A stretch of 64,000 nt of DNA, taken from NCBI RefSeq assembly GCF_028767125.1, contig NZ_JAKCWP010000003.1:124001-188000 (forward strand), given 5' to 3'. The number at the start of each line of letters is the position of its first letter. Position 1 is the first letter of the stretch. The position numbers and the translations under genes are program-made. The notes under the pieces were generated by a model. It made no database searches. It saw only the letters and a program-made list of their open reading frames with translations, and was not told the origin of the DNA. The stretch comes from Chelativorans sp. YIM 93263. Lineage in GTDB: Bacteria > Pseudomonadota > Alphaproteobacteria > Rhizobiales > Rhizobiaceae. Shown one piece after another: positions 7,577 through 15,926 of this stretch.

Positions 7577-9057
7577 GAATGTTGCCCTTGCGTGGAGGCG
7601 CGCTCTTCCTCGGCCAGTTCGACGAGCAGCGCCTTGAGATCCGGTGCGGGGTCCGCGCCGTCGTTCACGATGCGATAGCCTTCGCCGCTGCCCAGAAGCG
7701 ATATCACGGGGCCTGAAGGCCGGGCGCACTGTTTCTCGCAGCCGGAAATGTGGACCGGGCTTTGGCGCGCAAGATCCGGCCGCCGCGCCACCAGCCGGTC
7801 GGCCAGGCGTTTCGTGGCCAGATGCGCCGAAGCGCATGCGGGACTGCCCGCGCATGTGGCGATAGCGAGGCGTGGGTCGGCAGGCTCGGTGACGAGGCCT
7901 GCCCTTTCGGCGGCGGCCAAGAGCGCTGTTTCTTCTCCGCCCGCAACGTCGAGAACGATCAGGCCGCGACCTGGCGCCAGGCGGATTTCGCCGATGCTTT
8001 GGGCGAAACCGGCGAGCGCTTCGCTTTCGATCTGGCCATAGGCGAGCGCGACGCCTTGCGCCTGTTTGCCATCGCATAGCGCATAACGGCCAACTGGTGG
8101 GCGCGTTGGTTCGGTGCGGGCAGCTGTGGGTGAGGATCCGCGACCGGTGATCGCGGCCAGGTCGCTTTCGGAAAGATCGCGGGCGCGAGCGTTCAGACCT
8201 CGCTCGGCGATGGCCCGAAGGATACGGACGGTGGTCTCGACCGCATTGTCTTGTGAGAAGTGGCCGAGCACGCGGGCGGTAGCCGATGTGCCGCCGACGC
8301 GGATAACCCACGTTATATTGGAAGCACAATGGCCGGTATTGCCGCCGCCGCTCCCCCTTACCGTCTCATTTTCGTTCGAGCGGATATTCTTGTGCCGCGT
8401 GACCCCCTCACCGCCTCGCATTCGCTCGGCACCTCTCCCCCATAGAGGGGGCGAGGAATCGCCGGCCGCGATGCCCGCGCGCCCTTCCTCGCCCCCGCTT
8501 GCGGGGGAGAGGTGGCCCGCAAAGCGGGTCGGTGAGGGGGGCACTCCACCGGACCGACTAGAATCCACTTCAACAGTGTCCGCGAAAGACTGCGCCATCC
8601 CCTCCAGTTTCACATCCGCGGTGATGCCACCGAGGCCAAGCGCTCCGCCGCCATCCACAGTAACAGACACCTTCGGCCCCAGCCGCTCCGACAATCCGAG
8701 CGCCGCGGCGCGCTCGGCGATCTCGCGCGCAAGATCGCGCGGGTCAGCCACCTCTTCGCTATCGCGTCCGGCGAGCGGGTTGGTGTCGATCGGCAGCCCG
8801 GATCGCACGGCGATCCCGAGCGACTCGACTTCGGCAGCTAGCCCGCCGGTGCTTTCCTCCGTCAGACCGCGGATCTGCAGGCTGCCACGCGCGGTGATCT
8901 CGATGATGCCGTTGCCGAAGCGTTTTGCGGCCTGCGCAAGGCCGGCGAGTTGGCGCCCGTTGAGGGCTCCGCCCACCGGATTGAGGCGCGCGAGCAGGCC
9001 GTCGCCGGTCTGCATCGGCTGGAACAGTGTGGGACAGGCGCCGCGTGCCAAGCTCAT
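7573..9057 (-). CDS. cobG: precorrin-3B synthase CobG with an in-frame repeat insertion
   Basis: Oxygen-dependent ring hydroxylation and lactone formation that turns precorrin-3A into precorrin-3B, the step that marks the aerobic pathway. It belongs to the sulfite/nitrite-reductase fold. The [4Fe-4S] ligands are visible as CAGSPAC and GCEKQC in the C-terminal half. The N-terminus RGACPTLFQPMQTGDGLLARL is typical. At 494 residues it is longer than the usual roughly 430-460. The excess (about residues 168-235) is the translation of a palindromic repeat (8402-8541) lying between the two ferredoxin-like halves, before NITWVIRVGG. Start 9057 was chosen for the ATGA overlap with cobN. Confidence 0.93.
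   Translation of the reverse strand: MSLARGACPTLFQPMQTGDGLLARLNPVGGALNGRQLAGLAQAAKRFGNGIIEITARGSLQIRGLTEESTGGLAAEVESLGIAVRSGLPIDTNPLAGRDSEEVADPRDLAREIAERAAALGLSERLGPKVSVTVDGGGALGLGGITADVKLEGMAQSFADTVEVDSSRSGGVPPSPTRFAGHLSPASGGEEGRAGIAAGDSSPPLWGRGAERMRGGEGVTRHKNIRSNENETVRGSGGGNTGHCASNITWVIRVGGTSATARVLGHFSQDNAVETTVRILRAIAERGLNARARDLSESDLAAITGRGSSPTAARTEPTRPPVGRYALCDGKQAQGVALAYGQIESEALAGFAQSIGEIRLAPGRGLIVLDVAGGEETALLAAAERAGLVTEPADPRLAIATCAGSPACASAHLATKRLADRLVARRPDLARQSPVHISGCEKQCARPSGPVISLLGSGEGYRIVNDGADPAPDLKALLVELAEEERASTQGQHS
8402..8541. repeat. palindromic repeat element inserted in cobG
   Basis: A 140-base element bounded by perfect 11-base inverted ends (8403-8413 CCCCCTCACCG, 8530-8540 CGGTGAGGGGG). 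Two internal CCTC-GAGG hairpins are centred near 8443 and 8500. The family core is present in reverse orientation (8460-8473) compared with cobE and cobI. It is coding in CobG with no stop and no frame change. Confidence 0.9.
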
Positions 9058-12000
9058 GCCGCTTCCTCCGCCTGTGCTTCGGCGATCAATTCGGCAAGAT
9101 CGTTGTCGACGGAATTGCGCCGCGGGTGCCATAGACCGCGGCGGCGGGCGTCGGCGAAGCGCTCGGCCACGGCGCGGAGTGCGGCCGGGTTTTCGCGCAG
9201 CATGAAGTCGCGCACGTGCTCGTCTTCCAGATAGGCCTCGTGCACCGCTTCGATCAGCGCAGGAGAAATGGCCTCGGTCGTCTCGGCAAAGCCGACCAGC
9301 CGGTCCACGGTCTCGGCGAATTCCGCCGCTCCGCGCGGTCCGTGGCGCATCTGGCCCTCGATGAAGCGCGAGTTGAGGGCACGTGCCCGGACGGCGCGGG
9401 TAACCGCCGAAGCAAGCGAACGGGCGCGCGGGCGGGCAGGGTCGGTGGTGTCGAGCACGACGAGATCGGCCTTGCCGCCCAGTGCGGAAACGGCCGCCGA
9501 AAAGCCGCCAATGAAGGCCACGTCGGCCGTACCTTCGAGAATGTCGCGGCCGGGGTCGTCCCCGGTGTGCACCAGGAGGTCGGCGCCGGCCACGCGCTCG
9601 GCGAAGGCGCCGGGCACCTCGCGCCCCTCCCCTTCCGCGCCGCCGAAAGCGTGCGAGGCGGCGCCGAGATAGGCTTGCCCCAATTCCGTGCGTTCCTCCC
9701 ACTCGCCGCGTGATAGACGCTCCTCTATACCAGCGCCATAGGTGCCGGGCGCGGAGCCGAAGATGCGCGCGGGCGCTCTGCCCTCGCCTCTCGCGGCCTG
9801 CGCCAGTGGGTTTTCGTCCTCCGCCTCCTCACGCGCGGCGACGGCAGCGACAGCCGCGTCGATAAGCGCGATCTGGACGGGGAACATGTCGCGGAAGAGA
9901 CCGGAAATGCGCCAGGTCACGTCGATGCGCGGGCGGCCGATGGCGGCGGGCGGAAGCACCTCGATGCCGGTGACGCGGCCGGTGGCCGTGTCCCATTGCG
10001 GGCGGCAACCCATGAGCGCCAGGCCTTGCGCGATCTCCTCGCCGCCGGTTCGCAAGCTCGCGCTGCCCCAAAGATCCATCACCAGCGCGCGGGGATAGTC
10101 GCCATGCTCCTGCATGTAGCCGCGCACGATCTCCTCGGCGGCGGCTTGGCCGAGCGCCATGGAGGTCGGTGTCGGAAGGGTGCGTGGGTCGGCTGTGAAG
10201 AGATTGCGGCCCGTAGGCAGCACATCGGTGCGTCCGCGCGACGGCGCGCCCGAGGGGCCGGGAGGCACGCGCTTGCCGTCAAGTGCGGCGATGAAGGCCA
10301 TGCGCTCGCGTTCCGCGCTTTGCCGCCGCATGGGTTCGGCGTTCTCCTCCGATCGGCCATAGATGTGCAGGCCGTCCTTGACGGCGAAATCCTTGAGGTC
10401 GCAGAGCCAGGCGTCGATCCTGAGCAGGGCTTCTTCCGGATCGTCGCTCTGCGATACCCCGGCCTCGCCGGCAAGCCCGGTCCTTTGTGCCGTCTCGACG
10501 ATCAGTCCGGCCAGCCGGTCGCGGCGGCGGCGGTCGAGGCCTTCGGCCTGCGCGAACTCATCGACCAGGCGCTCGAGCGCCTGCTGGTCCTCGGAAAGAC
10601 CAGCGCCGGCAAGCGGCGGCGTGAGATGGCCGAGCGTGACGGCGGCGATGCGGCGCTTGGCCTGAGCCGCCTCGCCCGGATTGCTGACGATGAAAGGATA
10701 GACGACGGGCAGCGGTCCCGCGACGATTTCCGGAAAGCAGGTCCGGCTCAGCGCTACCGCCTTGCCGGGCAGCCATTCGAGCGTGCCGTGGGCGCCCAGA
10801 TGCACGAGCGCGTGACAGCCAAGCCCCTCGCGCAGCCATATGCCAAAGGCGATCAGGTGATGCCGGGGTGGGAGGAACGGGTCGTGATAGTCCACCCGCC
10901 GGTCGGCCGAGCGGCCGCGGTCGGGCGCAAAGCAGATGGTGACATTGCCGAAGCGGGCGGCGCGGAATTGGAAGGCACCGTCGACGAGATCGTCTTCCGG
11001 CGCGCCCCATGCGGCTTCAACAACTTCGCGGGCTTCCTTCGGCACTTGGGTAGCGGCGGCGGCATAATCCTCGGCGGGAAGCGCCGCGCCTTCGCGTTCG
11101 AGGCGGCGCATCAGATCGCGCGGCGTCTCGGGAATATCTTCGACGTGATAGCCTTCCGCCTTTAAGTCGCGCAGCATTTCTATCGCGCTTTGCGGTACGT
11201 CAAGGCCCACAGCGTAGCCGCTGCGCCCGGTCGCCGCCGGATAATCCGGGAGGATGATGGCGAGCTTTCGATCCACACGGGGCGTAACCTGCAGCTTGAG
11301 ATTGGCGGCGATGCGGTCGGCCACCTGTTCCACCCGGTCGGGCTCGGGCCGGTTCACCTGCAGGCCGACGGCAAGGGCGGGGTCGGCCTCCTGCGGCTCC
11401 TTGAAGGAGATGGCGCCGGCCATGATGCGCCCATCCAACTCGGGCAAAACCACATGCATGGCGAGATCGGCCGGGGCAAGGCCTCGGTCGCCATCCGCCC
11501 ACGCCTCGCGCCGGGTGGTGGCGATGGCGACCTGGAAGACCGGCAGGCCGAGGCGGTCGAAAAGCGCCTCATCCTCGCCTTCCATGCTGCTGGCAAAGGC
11601 GGTGGCGGTGATGAGAGTGGCGGGCTGCAGTGCCTTCACCATCTCATCGAGGAGCTGGCGGGAGATGTCGTCGCGCAGGGTGGCGACGAAAACGGGCACG
11701 GCGAGGATGCCTCGCTCCTCCAGCGCCTTTGTCAGAGCGTCGATGGGGGCGACGTCGCTGGCCAGCAACATTGAGCGGTAGAAGATGATGGGTACGACGG
11801 GGCGATGTGATGGACCATCGGCATCGGCTGCGCGCGCGATGCTCGCAAGGCTGGCGCCAGCATGGGCCGCTTGGCCCTGTAAGGCGGTGAAATGCTCCAA
11901 GTCCACCACGCCCTTGCCCGGCGCGTAATATCCCGCCCTTTCCAGCGGGCGGGGCTCGCCTGCCTCTACTTCATGACCCGCCAGCCGCGCCATATGACGC

Positions 12001-12464
12001 ACGGCAAGGCCGATATTCTCCGGCCCGCCTTCGCGGAAGCAGGCGAGCAGCCTTTCGTAGGCTTCCCCGGAAACCGTGGAGAGCGACGCCAGCCGGTCGT
12101 CGCGTTCACCGCCTTCACCCGGCAACAGCGCCAGCGCGATGCCCTTTTCGCGCGCCGTCGCGGCGAGTTGGTCACAGCCATAGCGCCACCAGTCATAGCC
12201 GCCGAGAACGCGGGCGACGACGACGCGCGCATGGGCCGCGACACTGTCGATCCACAGATCCACGGACATGGGGTGGCGCAGTTCGCGCAACGGTGCGAGC
12301 CGAAGTGACGGCAGCACGTTTTCGTCCGCCTTCCACGCGGCGGCCAGACCTGCCAGATCGCTGTCGGTGAAGGACAGCGCCACCATCTCCGCCGGGGACT
12401 GGCGAAGGTCGACCGGCTCGATCAGGTCGTCGAGCGAGGCGGAGCTGGTGGCGAGGATATGCAT
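9054..12464 (-). CDS. cobN: cobaltochelatase subunit CobN
   Basis: Large subunit of the ATP-dependent, oxygen-pathway cobaltochelatase. With CobS and CobT (not in this window) it inserts Co(II) into hydrogenobyrinic acid a,c-diamide. The 1136-residue protein has the CobN/BchH signatures LGAHGTLEWLPGKAVALS, DLWGSASLRTGGEEIAQGL and the C-terminal RRGLWHPRRNSVDNDLAELI. Characterised CobN proteins are nearer 1250-1280 residues. This one is somewhat short at the N-terminus, but no break is visible. It follows cobW with a 4-base gap and overlaps cobG by 4 bases. The large antisense open frames across it are codon-bias shadows. Confidence 0.95.
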   Translation of the reverse strand: MHILATSSASLDDLIEPVDLRQSPAEMVALSFTDSDLAGLAAAWKADENVLPSLRLAPLRELRHPMSVDLWIDSVAAHARVVVARVLGGYDWWRYGCDQLAATAREKGIALALLPGEGGERDDRLASLSTVSGEAYERLLACFREGGPENIGLAVRHMARLAGHEVEAGEPRPLERAGYYAPGKGVVDLEHFTALQGQAAHAGASLASIARAADADGPSHRPVVPIIFYRSMLLASDVAPIDALTKALEERGILAVPVFVATLRDDISRQLLDEMVKALQPATLITATAFASSMEGEDEALFDRLGLPVFQVAIATTRREAWADGDRGLAPADLAMHVVLPELDGRIMAGAISFKEPQEADPALAVGLQVNRPEPDRVEQVADRIAANLKLQVTPRVDRKLAIILPDYPAATGRSGYAVGLDVPQSAIEMLRDLKAEGYHVEDIPETPRDLMRRLEREGAALPAEDYAAAATQVPKEAREVVEAAWGAPEDDLVDGAFQFRAARFGNVTICFAPDRGRSADRRVDYHDPFLPPRHHLIAFGIWLREGLGCHALVHLGAHGTLEWLPGKAVALSRTCFPEIVAGPLPVVYPFIVSNPGEAAQAKRRIAAVTLGHLTPPLAGAGLSEDQQALERLVDEFAQAEGLDRRRRDRLAGLIVETAQRTGLAGEAGVSQSDDPEEALLRIDAWLCDLKDFAVKDGLHIYGRSEENAEPMRRQSAERERMAFIAALDGKRVPPGPSGAPSRGRTDVLPTGRNLFTADPRTLPTPTSMALGQAAAEEIVRGYMQEHGDYPRALVMDLWGSASLRTGGEEIAQGLALMGCRPQWDTATGRVTGIEVLPPAAIGRPRIDVTWRISGLFRDMFPVQIALIDAAVAAVAAREEAEDENPLAQAARGEGRAPARIFGSAPGTYGAGIEERLSRGEWEERTELGQAYLGAASHAFGGAEGEGREVPGAFAERVAGADLLVHTGDDPGRDILEGTADVAFIGGFSAAVSALGGKADLVVLDTTDPARPRARSLASAVTRAVRARALNSRFIEGQMRHGPRGAAEFAETVDRLVGFAETTEAISPALIEAVHEAYLEDEHVRDFMLRENPAALRAVAERFADARRRGLWHPRRNSVDNDLAELIAEAQAEEAA

Positions 12465-12468
12465 GGCT

Positions 12469-13506
12469 TCATGCCGCCAGAAGCTTTTCGACTGCCGCCC
12501 TGTCGAGGCCCTTCAGCCCGATGACGACGAGGCGCGTTCCGCGCTCTTCATCCGGCTTCCAAGGGCGATCATAATGATGCGTCACGCGCGGGCCAACGGC
12601 CTGAACCACAAGCCGCATCGGCTTGCCTTCCACATGGGCGAAGCCCTTGAGACGCAGCACGTTTTCCGCTTCCGCCGCGGCAGACACCTTGCGCGCCAGC
12701 TCGTCAGGGCTAGTCACCGTCGGCAGGTCGAGCACGAAAGTGTCGAAGTCGTCATGCTCGTGATCGTCGGCACCGTCATGATGGGTCTTTCGGTTTTCGA
12801 TGTCGTTTTCGACAGCAAGCCCGAGGCCGAGCAGCACACCGCCATCGACCTTGCCGTTCATGCCGGGCACGATCTTGGCACCGGGGCGCACGTGGCCGTT
12901 CATCCGGCCCTCGGCACTGACCAGATCGCCCTCGTCCAGAAGATCGGCCTTGGAGAGAATGATGAGATCGGCGCAGGCGACCTGATCGTCGAAGACTTCC
13001 TCGATGGGGTCGTCGTGGTCGAGCGACTCGTCGGCTGCCCGCTGCGCTTCCAGCGCCTCCATATCGGCGGCCACGCGGCCCTCTGCCAGCGCCGGCCCGT
13101 CGACCACGGCCACGACGCTATCGACCGTGACGCGGCTCTTGATGCCTGGCCAGTTGAAGGCCTGTACCAGCGGCTTCGGCAAGGCAAGGCCGGAAGTCTC
13201 GATCAGGATGTGATCGACTTTGGGCTCGAGCGCTAGGATCCTATCGAGCGCAGGAGCGAAATCGTCGGCCACGGTGCAGCAGATACAGCCATTGGCGAGC
13301 TCCAGAACGTCGTCATCCGAGCAGCCTTCGAGACCACAGCCGCGCAGCACCTCGCCGTCGATGCCGATATCGCCGAACTCGTTGACGAGAACCGCGATGC
13401 GGCGGCCGTTCGCCTGCTCCAGCACGTTGCGGATCAGCGTCGTCTTGCCGGCACCCAGGAAACCGGTGATCACCGTGCAGGGTACGCGTTGGAGAGCGGC
13501 GGTCAT
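12469..13506 (-). CDS. cobW: CobW, GTPase metallochaperone of the COG0523 family
   Basis: Probable GTP-dependent cobalt chaperone that serves CobN; the delivery role is inferred from family and position. The 345-residue protein has the Walker A GFLGAGKTT at residues 15-23, the metal-binding CICC motif at 75-78, the ETSGLALP switch region and a histidine/aspartate-rich stretch (DGADDHEHDDFD) before the C-terminal CobW domain. It lies between the DUF1636 gene and cobN in the riboswitch-led unit. Sequence alone does not tell cobalt from zinc specificity in this family, but the context favours cobalt. Confidence 0.93.
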   Translation of the reverse strand: MTAALQRVPCTVITGFLGAGKTTLIRNVLEQANGRRIAVLVNEFGDIGIDGEVLRGCGLEGCSDDDVLELANGCICCTVADDFAPALDRILALEPKVDHILIETSGLALPKPLVQAFNWPGIKSRVTVDSVVAVVDGPALAEGRVAADMEALEAQRAADESLDHDDPIEEVFDDQVACADLIILSKADLLDEGDLVSAEGRMNGHVRPGAKIVPGMNGKVDGGVLLGLGLAVENDIENRKTHHDGADDHEHDDFDTFVLDLPTVTSPDELARKVSAAAEAENVLRLKGFAHVEGKPMRLVVQAVGPRVTHHYDRPWKPDEERGTRLVVIGLKGLDRAAVEKLLAA

Positions 13507-13946
13507 GTTATCTCCTTCAAGCTGTCATAGGTGGGAATGCGCGCGATGAGGCCGCGCTTGAGTGCTTGTGGCCGTTCGCGGAAGGGTATGAAGCCGTCCT
13601 CCGAGCGGGCGAACAGCGTCGCACCGGCAACGAGGTCTGCGCCGCTGTCCGGCTGCAAATCGCCGAAGACATAGGACCAGCACCCCTCGCGCAGCAGAGC
13701 GGCGGAGAGGCCGCGCTTGCAGTTGCCGAGGCAGGCCACCTGCCGAACGCGCACGCCGGCTTCGGCTCCGGCTTCAACCGTGTCTTTGGCAAGCTTGCTG
13801 CCCGGACGGGGTACGTCATCCGGATCGCCGGGGCGGCGGCATGAGCTGCAGACCACCACGGTTACCGAGCCAAGTGGGTCCGGTTCAGTGACATTGCAGG
13901 CAGGGAGGGAGTCCGCCGGTTCTGAAAAGTCGTTTTTCAAAGTCAT
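13503..13946 (-). CDS. DUF1636 family predicted metal-binding protein
   Basis: First gene behind the minus-strand cobalamin riboswitch. The roughly 147-residue protein has four cysteines in two pairs, VCSSC and ACLGNC, in a thioredoxin-like [2Fe-2S]-type pattern, and an RxGxSxALL segment typical of DUF1636. The function is unknown. Family members recur beside cobW and cobN, so a redox or metal-handling role in cobalt insertion is a reasonable inference only. The start is uncertain: GTG at 13964, ATG at 13946 (used here) or an internal GTG just before VCSSC are all possible. Its stop overlaps the cobW start by 4 bases. Confidence 0.8.
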   Translation of the reverse strand: MTLKNDFSEPADSLPACNVTEPDPLGSVTVVVCSSCRRPGDPDDVPRPGSKLAKDTVEAGAEAGVRVRQVACLGNCKRGLSAALLREGCWSYVFGDLQPDSGADLVAGATLFARSEDGFIPFRERPQALKRGLIARIPTYDSLKEIT

Positions 13947-13992
13947 ATCCTTTGCCCGGGTCACCCGCCAGGCGGTCGGAGTTCACAATTAC

Positions 13993-14172
13993 GACGGCAG
14001 GTCTCCTGGCTCACGGATCCGCGCCTTCCGCCGCCTTCCCGAACGCCCGGGCGGGCTTTCAGTGGCCTCGTGGCGGAGGCTCTCCGATTACAGTTGCGGG
14101 GACAGCTGCGGAGTTGCCCGAAGGCGCACCGCATTCCCTCTTAGCTCCCGCCCGTCACAGGCGAGAGAACCA
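13993..14172 (-). promoter_or_regulatory. cobalamin riboswitch (minus strand)
   Basis: Read on the minus strand, this 180-base leader has the B12 box AGCCAGGAGACCTGCC at its 3' end (about 13994-14012), the internal GCCACTG element, CCCCGCAACTG, and the P-stem sequences of the AdoCbl class. It ends about 30-45 bases before the DUF1636 start, so it is placed to shut translation or transcription of DUF1636-cobW-cobN-cobG-cobH-cobI-cobJ when B12 is plentiful. Confidence 0.93.
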
Positions 14173-14181
14173 TCGGCGGCC

Positions 14182-14210
14182 ATTTAGAGCCGGGACGACG
14201 ACGCTGTCAA
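14182..14210 (-). promoter_or_regulatory. sigma-70 type promoter for the minus-strand riboswitch transcript
   Basis: On the minus strand, TTGACA (14205-14210) and CTAAAT (14182-14187) are separated by exactly 17 bases. The expected start, near 14175, is directly at the 5' end of the riboswitch. No equally clear promoter was seen for the plus-strand riboswitch. Confidence 0.65.
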
Positions 14211-14251
14211 CGCGAGAAAAATCATCTTGCCCGCGCGCACATTTCAGTTAA

Positions 14252-14436
14252 GGTTCGCGCGTCGTCGGTTCCCTTTGGGGATGAAAGAGGGAACGCGGTA
14301 CGGGCGAACACCCCAATCCGCGGCTGCCCCCGCAACTGTGAGCGATGAGCTTAGCCCGAGCGCCACTGGAGCCTTTGCGTTCCGGGAAGGCGGGCGAAGC
14401 CGAGACCCGCGAGCCAGGAGACCTGCCGCCGGCGGA
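14252..14436 (+). promoter_or_regulatory. cobalamin riboswitch (plus strand)
   Basis: This leader has the hallmark order of an AdoCbl riboswitch: CCCCGCAACTGTGAGC, GCCACTG and the B12 box GAGCCAGGAGACCTGCC at about 14411-14427. It ends about 46 bases before the cbtB start. It is the second of a head-to-head pair with only about 80 bases between them, and would place cobalt uptake (cbtBA) and possibly cobU-cobO-cobQ under B12 feedback. Confidence 0.93.
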
Positions 14437-14482
14437 AACGAAGCCTCCAACTCCCTCGGGTGGAGGGTAAAAGGACTGACCA

Positions 14483-14659
14483 ATGACTGCATCAACGACA
14501 CTCGGCGCAGCCGAATCAGTAAGATCCCGTCTTTTTCCACTTCTGTTGGCCGGCCTCCTGGGGACGTTCATCGTCGGATTCGTGGGCTTTGCCCAATCCG
14601 ACGTGCTCCACAATGCCGGGCATGACTACCGGCATTCCATGGCATTTCCCTGCCACTAA
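14483..14659 (+). CDS. cbtB: CbtB, small subunit of a predicted cobalt transporter
   Basis: A 58-residue protein with one membrane segment (about residues 17-37, LFPLLLAGLLGTFIVGFVGFA). The C-terminal tail HNAGHDYRHSMAFPCH carries the conserved His and Cys metal ligands of CbtB. An AGGA ribosome site lies 7 bases upstream. Directly behind a cobalamin riboswitch and 17 bases before cbtA, it fits the CbtAB cobalt uptake system predicted from B12 regulons. The family is well defined, but transport of cobalt is a prediction for the family rather than shown here. Confidence 0.9.
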   Translation: MTASTTLGAAESVRSRLFPLLLAGLLGTFIVGFVGFAQSDVLHNAGHDYRHSMAFPCH

Positions 14660-14676
14660 GCAGCCGAGGCTCAGAT

Positions 14677-15417
14677 ATGTCGGTTTTACGCAACGCGGTG
14701 TTCCTCGCCGCGATCGCCGGTCTGTTCGCGGGTATCGCGATGACGGGCCTGCAGACCTTTTTCACCGTGCCGTTGATTCTCGAAGCGGAAACCTATGAGG
14801 CAGGCGCCAACGCCGCCCACGGCCACGCCCATGAGCATGGCCACGAGGATGCGGCTGCGTCCGGGCACCATCATAACGAAGATGCCTGGGCGCCGGCGGA
14901 TGGTGCCGAGCGGACAATCTACACAGCTCTCGCCAACGTCGTGACCGGGGTTGGTTTCGGCCTGCTGCTGGTCGCTGTTTCAGAACTCGCCGGTGGGATC
15001 AGCAGCTGGCGCCAGGGGCTCGTCTGGGGTTTTGCCGGATTTGCGGTTTTCACGCTCGCGCCGGGACTTGGCCTGCCGCCGGAACTGCCGGGGATGCCGG
15101 CAGCAGACCTGCTCGCCAGGCAGACGTGGTGGATCGCAACCGTGTGCGCGACTGCCGGCGGCCTGGCGCTTATCGCCTTCGGCAGGCAACCGCTTCTGGC
15201 CGTGCTCGGAGTGGCGCTGATCATCGCGCCCCACTTCGTCGGCGCACCGCAACCGGCAACGCACGACACCGCGGTGCCGGCCGAACTGCATCACAGCTTC
15301 GTGGTGGCGGTGACGCTGACCAATCTGGTGTTCTGGGTGCTTCTGGGGGCAGCGGTCGGCATTCTCCGGACGCGCTTTGCCGAAGGGCTGGGCGCGGCGC
15401 GCAGCAGCTTTGCGTGA
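14677..15417 (+). CDS. cbtA: CbtA, membrane subunit of a predicted cobalt transporter
   Basis: A 246-residue inner membrane protein with about six hydrophobic segments (near residues 7-25, 84-104, 112-130, 150-166, 170-188 and 208-230). The loop after the first segment is very histidine-rich (HGHAHEHGHED and GHHHNED, residues 48-68) and is a likely metal-collecting site facing the periplasm. The pairing with cbtB behind a B12 riboswitch is the classic arrangement. Its 3' end overlaps the likely cobU start by 8 bases, suggesting translational coupling. Confidence 0.92.
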   Translation: MSVLRNAVFLAAIAGLFAGIAMTGLQTFFTVPLILEAETYEAGANAAHGHAHEHGHEDAAASGHHHNEDAWAPADGAERTIYTALANVVTGVGFGLLLVAVSELAGGISSWRQGLVWGFAGFAVFTLAPGLGLPPELPGMPAADLLARQTWWIATVCATAGGLALIAFGRQPLLAVLGVALIIAPHFVGAPQPATHDTAVPAELHHSFVVAVTLTNLVFWVLLGAAVGILRTRFAEGLGAARSSFA

Positions 15418-15925
15418 CAAGAGGCATCTGACCTTCATCCTCGGCGGCGCGCGCTCGGGTAAGAGCCGCCACGCTGAGGCGCTCGTCGAGGGTCATCCCG
15501 CACCGTGGACCTACATCGCCACGGCCCAAGCCTATGACGAAGAGATGCGGGAGCGGATCGCAGAGCATCGTGACCGGCGCGACGGACGCTGGAAAACGGT
15601 CGAGGCGCCGCTGGACCTTGCCGGCGCCCTCGTCCGGAATTCGGGCGGAGGCCCGGTGCTGACCGACTGCCTGACATTGTGGCTGACCAATGTGATGCTG
15701 GCGGAAGGCGACATCGACGAGGAATGCCGACGCCTCGTCGAGATCCTTGGAAAGCCGCATGGCCCCTGGTACGTCGTTTCGAACGAGGTGGGCATGGGGA
15801 TCGTGCCGGAGAACGCGCTCGCCCGGCGTTTCCGCGATGCGGCGGGACGCCTCAACCAACTGGTCGCGGCGGAGGCCGACAATGTGGTCTTCATGGTCGC
15901 CGGCCTGCCGATGAAGGTGAAGTGA
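15410..15925 (+). CDS. cobU: bifunctional adenosylcobinamide kinase / adenosylcobinamide-phosphate guanylyltransferase
   Basis: Phosphorylates adenosylcobinamide and then transfers GMP to make AdoCbi-GDP (called CobP in Pseudomonas denitrificans naming). The P-loop ILGGARSGKS lies at about residues 10-19, and the histidine-containing guanylylation region (EEMRERIAEHRDRR) and the SNEVGMGIVPENALAR block follow. The start is a TTG at 15410, chosen because homologues begin a few residues before the P-loop; a TTG at 15377 would add 11 unconserved residues and overlap cbtA further. At 171 residues it is the normal size. One base separates it from cobO. Confidence 0.93.
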   Translation: MRDKRHLTFILGGARSGKSRHAEALVEGHPAPWTYIATAQAYDEEMRERIAEHRDRRDGRWKTVEAPLDLAGALVRNSGGGPVLTDCLTLWLTNVMLAEGDIDEECRRLVEILGKPHGPWYVVSNEVGMGIVPENALARRFRDAAGRLNQLVAAEADNVVFMVAGLPMKVK

Positions 15926-15926
15926 A

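Noticed and set aside
2880-8541. The repeated palindromes as a CRISPR array or as insertion sequences
   Set aside because: The three copies are kilobases apart with no regular spacers, and none contains a transposase gene or target duplication that could be seen.
15377-15409. Upstream TTG start for cobU at 15377
   Set aside because: It would add 11 residues not seen in the family and enlarge the overlap with cbtA; TTG 15410 starts at the conserved N-terminus.
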